Source: Colwellia sp. 12G3
GTDB taxonomy: Bacteria > Pseudomonadota > Gammaproteobacteria > Enterobacterales > Alteromonadaceae
Length of the DNA stretch: 64,000 bases
Assembly: GCF_002836775.1 (NCBI RefSeq)
Contig: NZ_PJAQ01000068.1
Coordinates: 744,001-808,000 of the forward strand
Direction of reading: 5' to 3'
Below, piece by piece: positions 48,636 through 55,617 of the stretch. Numbering within the stretch: position 1 is the stretch's first letter; each line of letters starts with the position of its first letter. The notes under the pieces are model-generated. The model was not told the DNA's origin and did not search any database. It saw nothing but the letters and a program-made list of their open reading frames with translations. The translations under genes were made by a program, and so were the position numbers.

Positions 48636-49508
48636 ATGAGCCAATTCAATGTTTTAAATCGCTACTTATTTACCGACGCCCATGCCAGGGGTGAACTAGT
48701 ACAATTAAATAGTAGCTTTAAAAGTATTATTAAAAATCATAACTACCCTGTTGGTGTAGAAAAGTTACTGGGTGAGTTGCTCAGTGCTACTTGCTTATTA
48801 ACCGCGACGCTAAAATTTGAAGGGGATATCACCGTGCAATTACAAGGCGATGGCCCTGTAGGTTATATGTCTGTAAGCGGTAATAATAAACAGCAAATGC
48901 GCGGCATTGCTAAAATGGCAGAAGAAACATCAGCTGAAACGCTGCAGACGTTAATTGGTAAAGGCACAATGATTATCACCATTCGCCCGACCGTTGGCGA
49001 AGCCTATCAGGGCGTTGTTGCTTTAGATCAAGATAATCTTGCGGATTGCTTAGCCCATTACTTTGATGTCTCAGAACAAATCCCGACTAAAATTTGGTTG
49101 TTTTGCGATACTGACCAACAATTATCAGCCGGTGCCCTAGTACAATTATTACCTGATGGCGATGGTAGTGTGGCAAACAAAGAACAACAATTAAGTGACT
49201 TTGAACATTTATGCCAGCTGACTAATACCATTAAAAGTGAAGAAGTCTTTTCTTTAGAAGCTGAAGCATTGCTTTATCGTTTATATCACCAAGAACAAGT
49301 GAATATTTTCGACCCGCAAACAGTAAGCTATGTATGTGGTTGTTCTGCCGATAAATGTTTATCCGCAATATCACAAATTGAGCCAAGTGAAATTAAAGCA
49401 ATATTGGCTGAGCAAGGAAAAATTTCGATGACTTGTGATTATTGCATCACGACTTATGATTTTGACGAACTAAGCCTAAAAAGTTTCATTTCGAAAGTTA
49501 ACCATTAA
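48636..49508 (+). CDS. hslO: Redox-regulated chaperone Hsp33
   Basis: A 290-residue Hsp33. The zinc-binding redox switch is complete: Cys234 and Cys236 (VCGCS), then Cys267 and Cys270 (CDYC). An additional Cys241 lies between them. RYLFTDAHARGELVQL at the N-terminus and LQGDGPVGYMSVSG are family blocks. Hsp33 becomes an active holdase when oxidative stress at high temperature releases zinc. It is co-directional with hslR and probably co-transcribed. Confidence 0.97.
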   Translation: MSQFNVLNRYLFTDAHARGELVQLNSSFKSIIKNHNYPVGVEKLLGELLSATCLLTATLKFEGDITVQLQGDGPVGYMSVSGNNKQQMRGIAKMAEETSAETLQTLIGKGTMIITIRPTVGEAYQGVVALDQDNLADCLAHYFDVSEQIPTKIWLFCDTDQQLSAGALVQLLPDGDGSVANKEQQLSDFEHLCQLTNTIKSEEVFSLEAEALLYRLYHQEQVNIFDPQTVSYVCGCSADKCLSAISQIEPSEIKAILAEQGKISMTCDYCITTYDFDELSLKSFISKVNH

Positions 49509-49551
49509 AAAAACTGCCTTTTTTTCAGTAAAAACCAGTAAAAAGCTGTCA

Positions 49552-49589
49552 CCTTAATTATCACTTATCCCACATAGTGATAATTAAGG
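49552..49589. terminator. Hairpin after hslO
   Basis: CCTTAATTATCACT and AGTGATAATTAAGG form a perfect 14-bp stem with a 10-base loop, 43 bp after the hslO stop. There is no T-tract after it on the plus strand (GCTCACC follows), so it may be an mRNA 3' end structure or an operator rather than a plain intrinsic terminator. Confidence 0.5.
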
Positions 49590-49688
49590 GCTCACCAATA
49601 CATCGTCATACCCCTTTATTTCCTTACCATACAAGCTATTTCCTTGGATATAAATAACAATATACTCCCCCATTCATGACATTTATAA

Positions 49689-49700
49689 TGAAAACTTTCA
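49689..49700. promoter_or_regulatory. Palindromic site 1 upstream of pckA
   Basis: TGAAAACTTTCA has inverted TGAAA/TTTCA half-sites around AC. An identical copy lies 78 bp further downstream. This site is 153 bp upstream of the pckA ATG. The pairing suggests a repressor or activator site; the regulator is not identified. Confidence 0.45.
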
Positions 49701-49766
49701 CAATAAACTATTTTTTACTTTCGTTTTGTTCGTTATTACCCTAAAATACCCCCAATGAAGACATGG

Positions 49767-49778
49767 TGAAAACTTTCA
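49767..49778. promoter_or_regulatory. Palindromic site 2 upstream of pckA
   Basis: This is an exact second copy of TGAAAACTTTCA, 75 bp upstream of the pckA ATG. It does not match the HexR (TGTAAT-type) or PdhR patterns I know. Confidence 0.45.
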
Positions 49779-49841
49779 TGATGCACTTCATTAACCAACT
49801 TACTTAAATTAAAATTTGTCATACTTAGGAGTGAACTTGCT

Positions 49842-51479
49842 ATGACCGCCCCGAAAAACTCAATTGATTTGTCACAATACGGCATCGACGATGTTAACGA
49901 AGTTGTTTATAACCCATCATATGAGTTACTTTTTAGTGAAGAAACTAAAGCTAGCCTAGAAGGCTTTGATAAAGGCGTAGTAACTGAGCTTGGTGCAGTT
50001 AATGTAGACACGGGGATATTTACCGGTCGCTCTCCTAAAGATAAATATATTGTTCGCGATGAAGTAACTCGTGACACGGTATGGTGGTCTGATCAAGGTA
50101 AAAATGACAATAAACCGATGACACCTGAAACATGGGATCATTTGAAAGGCTTAGTAACTACACAACTTTCTGGTCAGCGTTTATTTGTTGTTGATACTTA
50201 CTGTGGTGCTGATGAAGCAACACGCTTAAAAGTACGTTTCATTACCCAAGTAGCTTGGCAAGCACACTTCGTTAAAAACATGTTCATTCGCCCTACTGAT
50301 GCAGAGCTTGAAAATTATGAACCTGATTTCGTCGTAATGAATGGTGCGAAAACAGTTAATGACAAATGGGAAGAACAAGGTTTAAATTCAGAAAACTTTG
50401 TTGCTTTCAACTTAACTGAAAAAATTCAATTGATTGGCGGTACTTGGTACGGCGGCGAAATGAAAAAAGGTATGTTCTCAATGATGAACTACTACCTTCC
50501 GTTACAAGGCATAGCTTCTATGCATTGTAGTGCTAACGTTGGTGAAGATGGCGATACTGCAATTTTCTTCGGCCTATCTGGCACGGGTAAAACAACACTT
50601 TCTACAGATCCTAAACGTCAACTTATCGGTGACGATGAACATGGTTGGGATGATAATGGTGTGTTTAACTTTGAAGGTGGTTGTTACGCTAAGACAATCA
50701 ACCTAAGCAAAGAAAACGAACCAGATATTTATAATGCTATTCGTCGTGACGCTTTATTAGAAAACGTTACGGTTGATGCGAATGGTAAAATCGATTTTGA
50801 TGATAATTCAAAAACAGAAAACACCCGTGTTTCTTACCCGATTCATCACATTGATAACATTGTTAAGCCTGTTTCACGTGCTGGTCATGCTAAAAAAGTA
50901 ATTTTCTTAACCGCTGATGCTTTTGGTGTATTACCACCTGTTGCTAAGTTAACACCAGAGCAGACAGAATATTACTTCCTTTCAGGTTTTACTGCGAAAT
51001 TAGCAGGTACTGAACGTGGTATTACAGAGCCAACACCGACTTTTTCAAGCTGTTTTGGTGCTGCTTTCTTAAGCTTACACCCTACTCAATATGCTGAAGT
51101 TTTGCATAAACGTATGGATGCTGCTGGCGCTGAAGCTTACCTTGTTAATACTGGCTGGAATGGTACTGGCAAACGTATTTCAATTAAAGCAACACGTGCC
51201 ATCATTGACGCTATTTTAGATGGTTCGATTGATGATGCAGAAACAGAAATCGTACCGTTATTTAACCTAGAAGTACCTAAGGTTTTAGCGGGTGTTGAAG
51301 GTGATATTCTTGATCCTCGTAATACTTATGAAGACGCGAGTATCTGGAATGGTAAAGCGGTTGACTTAGCAAAACGTTTTGTTAATAACTTTGAGAAGTT
51401 TACTGATACTGACAATGGTAAAAAATTAGTTGCTGCCGGTCCTCAGCTTCAAAATGAAGAGTTAAAAGCCGCTTGCTAA
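49842..51479 (+). CDS. pckA: Phosphoenolpyruvate carboxykinase (ATP)
   Basis: A 545-residue ATP-type PEP carboxykinase converting oxaloacetate to PEP in gluconeogenesis. The kinase P-loop GLSGTGKTT begins at residue 244 (Lys250). [14 protein letters not shown] near the N-terminus, [19 protein letters not shown] and [11 protein letters not shown] with catalytic acids are all typical. AGGAGTG eleven bases before the ATG is a strong ribosome binding site. It is single, followed by two terminators. It lies after hslR-hslO, an arrangement I recall from Shewanella and relatives. Confidence 0.98.
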   Translation: MTAPKNSIDLSQYGIDDVNEVVYNPSYELLFSEETKASLEGFDKGVVTELGAVNVDTGIFTGRSPKDKYIVRDEVTRDTVWWSDQGKNDNKPMTPETWDHLKGLVTTQLSGQRLFVVDTYCGADEATRLKVRFITQVAWQAHFVKNMFIRPTDAELENYEPDFVVMNGAKTVNDKWEEQGLNSENFVAFNLTEKIQLIGGTWYGGEMKKGMFSMMNYYLPLQGIASMHCSANVGEDGDTAIFFGLSGTGKTTLSTDPKRQLIGDDEHGWDDNGVFNFEGGCYAKTINLSKENEPDIYNAIRRDALLENVTVDANGKIDFDDNSKTENTRVSYPIHHIDNIVKPVSRAGHAKKVIFLTADAFGVLPPVAKLTPEQTEYYFLSGFTAKLAGTERGITEPTPTFSSCFGAAFLSLHPTQYAEVLHKRMDAAGAEAYLVNTGWNGTGKRISIKATRAIIDAILDGSIDDAETEIVPLFNLEVPKVLAGVEGDILDPRNTYEDASIWNGKAVDLAKRFVNNFEKFTDTDNGKKLVAAGPQLQNEELKAAC

Positions 51480-51489
51480 TCTCTTTCTT

Positions 51490-51522
51490 GATAGGGTAAA
51501 AGGTTTAGCTTTTTACCCTATC
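51490..51522 (+). terminator. pckA terminator 1
   Basis: GATAGGGTAAAAGG and CTTTTTACCCTATC form a long near-perfect stem around TTTAG, eleven bases after the pckA stop. The stem is AT-rich and no long T-tract follows, so it is weaker than the next one. Confidence 0.6.
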
Positions 51523-51527
51523 AATAT

Positions 51528-51560
51528 AAAGCCAGCTGTTATGTAACAGCTGGCTTTTTT
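51528..51560 (+). terminator. pckA terminator 2
   Basis: AAGCCAGCTGTTA and TAACAGCTGGCTT form a perfect 13-bp stem around TG, followed by TTTT. This is a canonical intrinsic terminator. Confidence 0.92.
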
Positions 51561-51621
51561 ATTGCCTAAAATTTGAATGATACAATGATAGCAACGCTAT
51601 TACGTTTGTGATCTTGTTGTG

Positions 51622-51940
51622 TAATACCAAGTTGATTAAGTTCTTTCCCACTCAGCGAGTATTAAAAGGCTTAGAGGCAAGGCATTGATTGAAGAGAATG
51701 GTTATTCAGGAGAATAAGCTCCTGCATTCTCTAATAAGCTGCATCCATGCAGCGTCCTTATCAAAATCAATAACGCAGCATGTAAACCTTTTAAACTCGC
51801 CCTCTGGGAGCTTTCTCGATGTTCATTAACATCGTTAAGTTTATTTGATTTAGAATGACTAAACCGAAACAAATTTGCCTTGTTATTGAACATCGAGCAG
51901 AGCTCTGAGTTGGGAAGAAATTTAATCAAATTGGTATAAG
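51622..51940. repeat. MITE-like element, copy 2
   Basis: A 319-bp element with terminal inverted repeats TAATACCAAGTTGATTAAGT (left) and CTTATACCAATTTGATTAAA (right end, other strand). Much of its body matches copy 1 (943-1212) in reverse orientation. Compared with copy 1 it carries about 48 extra bases (51708-51755) including the hairpin GCTGCAT-CC-ATGCAGC. A 75-codon minus-strand frame spans the body but is best seen as a by-product. The rest of the 723-bp gap (51480-52202) holds the pckA terminators and an element fragment. Confidence 0.78.
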
Positions 51941-52135
51941 GCTAGACGCTTGATTCAGTAACAGCTGACTTTTGAAATACAGAGCAACGCTGACCTAGAA
52001 TATTTTATCCCGCATCAGTGAAGCAATAGTTTTGTGAACGTGTTTGAAGCAAATACAAATAGCATCTCTGCAGAGATCATATAGCGAGCCTTAAATACTT
52101 TAAGAGATAAGACCAATAGGTATTAGGTATTTATT

Positions 52136-52203
52136 GAAATGAAGGCCCCTTTAGGGAGCTCATTAGTAAACTAATCACATCATCAAATGGATAAAAGTGG
52201 ATT
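52136..52203. repeat. Fragment related to the MITE-like elements
   Basis: Read on the minus strand, TTAGTTTACTAATGAGCTCC matches ATCAGTTTGCTAGTGAGCTC in copy 1 (near 1055-1075), and flanking TGTGAT and AAAGGG are also shared. No terminal repeats are visible, so it is a partial or diverged copy. It ends at the envZ stop codon. Confidence 0.45.
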
Positions 52204-53495
52204 TATTTAAACACGAGTGGCAGATACACTTTTGCCTGTAAGCCACCTGAAGGTCTGTTTGAAAGCTCAACTTTACCGCCATGGGTATCAACAATGCGTT
52301 TAATAATAGCTAAACCTAGACCGCTACCTTCTGTGCCTCGGGCGGTATCACCTTGAGTGAAAGGTTGAAATAAACGTTCAATATCGGCTTCTGGAATACC
52401 TGCGCCATTATCACTGACCTTAACGAAAGCAAAGTCTTTCTCGACTCCGGTGGACACTTCAATTTCATCGGTGGTATAGCGAATAGCATTTTGTACTAAA
52501 TTTGCCAGCGCACGTCTAACAGCAACATGCCTTAAAGGAATGTTAGGGCAATCAGCGGGGTAAAACGTTATCAACCTATCACTTGGGGTTTCAACGTTCA
52601 GCACTTCATTAACCAAATCGTTTAAGTCACCTAATTCTGCTTTATCTTTTGAATCATGACGAATGTAATCAATGAATTGGTCGATAATGTTGTTCATATC
52701 CTCAATATCCGTTTCGATACCTTCCTTTAGAAAGTCATCTTGCTCTTGCATCATTTCACTCGCTAAACGAATACGAGTCAAAGGCGTACGTAAATCATGA
52801 GAAATACCCGCCATTAATAAATTTCGGTCCTCTTCCAGCTGCTTAATACCTTTAGACATATGATTAAAGGCTTGAGTTACCGCCATAATTTCTGAGGTGC
52901 CGCGCTCAATAAGTGGGTCAGGGAAATCACCTCGCCCAACAGCTTCTGCGGCTATTTCTAAAGACTTCAACGGTCGGTTGAGCTGTCTTACAAAAACCCA
53001 ACCGCCCATAACACTTAATAAACCAATGACAATCATAAAGAATATTAAGGGTGAAAAGCTGCCTTTTTCCATGCCGATTAACGGAATTTTTACCCAGAGA
53101 TTTGGCGCTTGAGGTGCTCGTATCCAAAAAAGATACTCATCACCTTGTGATATCCTCACTTCTGCAGGACCACCAAGTAACTCTGACATTTGCTCAGAAC
53201 GATAAGGATATAATCCCGCATTTGCTAAACCAAACTTGTAGGCATCTTCTTCACGATAAACACCTATGCCGGTTTCATTATGAAATGCCTTAGCCATTTT
53301 AGGGCTTAACTTGGCATCATCAATATCGATAAAAACCACGCGCACTTGTTTAGCCAACAACTGATTCATTTGTTGCTGGTTTGGTTCAATAACATAGAGC
53401 GCAAAAGAAATGTAGGAAACGATTTGATTAATAAACAGTAAAAAACCTATTAACAAAACCGTTTGCCCAAAGGCACTGCGTGGCAATATTTTCAT
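52203..53495 (-). CDS. envZ: Osmosensor histidine kinase EnvZ
   Basis: A 430-residue sensor kinase: membrane helix (about 10-32), periplasmic sensor (33-155), second helix (about 158-178), HAMP domain, H-box [20 protein letters not shown] with His233, and the ATPase domain with [19 protein letters not shown] and [11 protein letters not shown]. The H-box is nearly identical to EnvZ. It phosphorylates OmpR. It is downstream of ompR with a 37-bp gap. Confidence 0.95.
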   Translation of the reverse strand: MKILPRSAFGQTVLLIGFLLFINQIVSYISFALYVIEPNQQQMNQLLAKQVRVVFIDIDDAKLSPKMAKAFHNETGIGVYREEDAYKFGLANAGLYPYRSEQMSELLGGPAEVRISQGDEYLFWIRAPQAPNLWVKIPLIGMEKGSFSPLIFFMIVIGLLSVMGGWVFVRQLNRPLKSLEIAAEAVGRGDFPDPLIERGTSEIMAVTQAFNHMSKGIKQLEEDRNLLMAGISHDLRTPLTRIRLASEMMQEQDDFLKEGIETDIEDMNNIIDQFIDYIRHDSKDKAELGDLNDLVNEVLNVETPSDRLITFYPADCPNIPLRHVAVRRALANLVQNAIRYTTDEIEVSTGVEKDFAFVKVSDNGAGIPEADIERLFQPFTQGDTARGTEGSGLGLAIIKRIVDTHGGKVELSNRPSGGLQAKVYLPLVFK

Positions 53496-53532
53496 ATAAA
53501 TGACTTAACTTGAAAGAATAACGAGCTATTGG

Positions 53533-54255
53533 CTAAGCTGGACTCCCATCAGGAACAAAGACATAACCTAAGCCCCAAACAGTTTGTAAGTATCTGGGTT
53601 TAGCCGGATCCACTTCAAGCATTCGGCGCAATCGGGATACTTGTACATCAATACTACGTTCTAAAGCTGAATAATCTCTACCACGAGCGAGATTCATCAA
53701 CTTATCACGTGATAATGGTTCTCTCGGGTGAGTAACTAACGCCTTAAGAACGGCAAATTCACCACTGGTTAATGGCATGCTAACATCATCTTTTTGCATT
53801 TCTCGGGTAGCTAAATTCAGGTCGTAACCACCAAAGCTAATTATATTCTCTTCTAAGGCTGGCGCCCCAGGAGCTTCTTGTGTACGACGACGTAACACAG
53901 CTTTAATACGAGCAAGTAACTCTCTTGGGTTAAAAGGCTTAGGCATATAATCATCAGCACCTAGCTCTAAGCCAATAATACGATCAACTTCATCACCTTT
54001 GGCCGTTAACATAACAATAGGGATATTATTGGAGTTTTGACGTAAACGACGGCAAATAGATAAACCATCTTCACCTGGTAACATTAAATCGAGCACTAAC
54101 AAGTGAAAGTTTTCACGTTCAAGTAAACGGTCCATCTGCTCTGAATTAGCGGCGCTACGGACTGTAAAGCCTTGTTCAACTAAATAACGCTCTAATAATG
54201 AGCGCAAACGCATATCATCATCTACTACTAAAATTTTAGGTGTTTCTTGAGTCAT
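53533..54255 (-). CDS. ompR: Response regulator OmpR
   Basis: A 240-residue response regulator: receiver domain with acidic pocket Asp12/Asp13 and phosphoacceptor Asp56 (LLVLDLMLPGEDG), then a winged-helix DNA-binding domain (PLTSGEFAVLKALVTHPREPLSRDKLM). RGRDYSALERSIDVQVSRLRR is characteristic of OmpR. With EnvZ it regulates porins and other envelope genes in response to osmolarity and pH. The promoter should lie in 54256-54401. Confidence 0.97.
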   Translation of the reverse strand: MTQETPKILVVDDDMRLRSLLERYLVEQGFTVRSAANSEQMDRLLERENFHLLVLDLMLPGEDGLSICRRLRQNSNNIPIVMLTAKGDEVDRIIGLELGADDYMPKPFNPRELLARIKAVLRRRTQEAPGAPALEENIISFGGYDLNLATREMQKDDVSMPLTSGEFAVLKALVTHPREPLSRDKLMNLARGRDYSALERSIDVQVSRLRRMLEVDPAKPRYLQTVWGLGYVFVPDGSPA

Positions 54256-54401
54256 ATTTTATTTCACCTTGCTCGGTTTGCTTTTTATTATAAATCTGGA
54301 GTTAACGCTACTATAAGTGATATTGCTTACAATAAGAAAGTGACAAAAGTAAAAGAAGCGAAGTATTTGTTACAATTTATGTAGTAGTTCAACTCAACTA
54401 G

Positions 54402-54920
54402 CTATTTAAGGTAGTGAATACTTTGCTCTGTCACACATTGGGTGAAGCTCTTTTTACGTTCTTCGTGAGAAAGAGAAGACACAGCCTGCTTTACCAATTT
54501 CATTTTTTGTTCATTTTCGGCTTTAGGTAAGTGCGAGAGTTGTTCATGAAAGCAACCAAACAAACCAAAGTTTAATGCTACCTCTGATTGCATAGTATCT
54601 TCCCCCAAACAATTACCAAGCTTTTCTGCCAAAGTATTTTTATCCATTTGATTGATTAAAAAATGAAGGGAGTAGTTAGCCTTGTCAGTTTGCCGTGCTT
54701 GATTACAACTAAAAAAGATATCCGCGACCGCAACAATAGGAATTAATTGTTGATGTTGTTTACTGAAACGTTTTTTCAGCAAGTCATTATGCGCCTTGAT
54801 ATCTGTAGCACTACCGCCCGCTGAAGAACTGGCTGAATTAGCTGAAACAAGCCACCAAGCTTGGCTTGGTAAAGCACAACAAGCCAAGGTAATTAATAAT
54901 AATTTTAACAATATTTTCAT
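54402..54920 (-). CDS. Hypothetical exported cysteine-containing protein
   Basis: I do not recognise this family. It is 172 residues from ATG 54920 (MKILLKLLLITLACCALPSQA), a clear signal peptide ending near residue 21; an upstream in-frame TTG at 54938 is less likely. The mature part is mostly helical, starts with a Ser/Gly/Ala-rich stretch (SANSASSSAGGSA) and has four cysteines (SCNQ, NCLG, GCFH, QCVT), enough for two disulphides. It is divergent from a periplasmic thioredoxin gene, 115 bp between starts, which hints at a redox link. Confidence 0.7.
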   Translation of the reverse strand: MKILLKLLLITLACCALPSQAWWLVSANSASSSAGGSATDIKAHNDLLKKRFSKQHQQLIPIVAVADIFFSCNQARQTDKANYSLHFLINQMDKNTLAEKLGNCLGEDTMQSEVALNFGLFGCFHEQLSHLPKAENEQKMKLVKQAVSSLSHEERKKSFTQCVTEQSIHYLK

Positions 54921-55035
54921 AGGATTAGGCTCTAGCAATGAATTGCGAAATGAAATTTATGCACAATTAAGATATTGTGCATCACTGCTAAAACTAAGTA
55001 TAGTTAACTTATGTATAAAGAATGTAGGAAAACGT

Positions 55036-55512
55036 ATGACCTGTTCCCTTAAAACCTTTGCTAGCACATTGTTTTTAACAATCTTATTATTGCTTAGCAG
55101 CAATCTTGCTAACGCTAATGAATCGCTGTATGAATTTGAACAAGCGATGGCGCAAAATAAAGGCAAAGTTGTCTATGTCGACTTTTGGGCGTCGTGGTGT
55201 GTGCCTTGCCGAAAATCGTTTCCTTGGATGAATGCTATGCAAGTTGAACATCAAGAACAGGGCTTGGTGGTATTGAGCATTAATCTTGATGCACAGGCAG
55301 CATTAGCTGAGAAATTTTTACTAGAAACCCCTGCTAACTTTGCCATTATCTACGATGAAAAAGGGCTATTAGCTAAAAAATTCAAATTAAAAGGTATGCC
55401 GAGCAGTTACTTATTTGACCGCCAAGGCAAACTGATCAGTGCCCACAGCGGTTTTAATGGAAAAAAACAACAAACGTACGAGCATGAGATCGAACAAGCG
55501 CTAGCGCAGTAA
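55036..55512 (+). CDS. Periplasmic TlpA/ResA-like thioredoxin
   Basis: A 158-residue exported thioredoxin-fold protein. Signal peptide 1-28 (ending ANANE), active site WCVPC with Cys55 and Cys58 in VVYVDFWASWCVPCRKSFPW, and the cis-Pro region LKGMPSSYLFD. This is the TlpA/ResA/DsbE class, usually a reductant for periplasmic disulphides. I start it at ATG 55036, behind TAGGAA; the frame is open upstream to 54796, but that overlaps the divergent gene and hides the signal peptide. No cytochrome c maturation genes are adjacent, so its target is unknown. Confidence 0.88.
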   Translation: MTCSLKTFASTLFLTILLLLSSNLANANESLYEFEQAMAQNKGKVVYVDFWASWCVPCRKSFPWMNAMQVEHQEQGLVVLSINLDAQAALAEKFLLETPANFAIIYDEKGLLAKKFKLKGMPSSYLFDRQGKLISAHSGFNGKKQQTYEHEIEQALAQ

Positions 55513-55515
55513 CTA

Positions 55516-55568
55516 AAAAGTGCAGTAATTTTCACAATGAAAAACCTCAACATATTTACTGCACTTTT
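55516..55568. terminator. Hairpin between convergent thioredoxin and hexosaminidase genes
   Basis: AAAAGTGCAGTAA and TTACTGCACTTTT form a 13-bp stem with a 27-base loop. TTTT ends the right arm and the complement gives TTTT on the other strand. It begins four bases after the thioredoxin stop and could serve both genes. Confidence 0.65.
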
Positions 55569-55617
55569 ATAAGGATCTCAATAACAATCTGTTGTTAGTT
55601 GAGCTAGTTAATCGCAC

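Larger units (their letters stand above)
49509..49841. other. 333-bp non-coding region upstream of pckA
   Basis: No open reading frame of note lies here. It holds a 14-bp perfect inverted repeat at 49552-49589, two copies of TGAAAACTTTCA (49689 and 49767) and the pckA ribosome binding site TAGGAGTG (49827-49834). A confident -35/-10 pair could not be picked out in the AT-rich sequence. The length suggests complex regulation of pckA. Confidence 0.6.

Noticed and set aside
49689-49778. Reading the pckA palindromes as HexR sites
   Set aside because: HexR sites have TGTAAT/ATTACA half-sites; TGAAA/TTTCA does not fit, so no regulator is named.
51702-51929. A 75-codon minus-strand open frame within MITE-like copy 2
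   Set aside because: It lies wholly inside the repeat, spans the inserted hairpin module, has no ribosome binding site, and copy 1 is interrupted by stops in the equivalent frame. I treat it as a repeat by-product.
54796-55035. N-terminal extension of the thioredoxin gene
   Set aside because: It overlaps the divergent hypothetical gene and buries an obvious signal peptide; the ATG at 55036 has a ribosome binding site.
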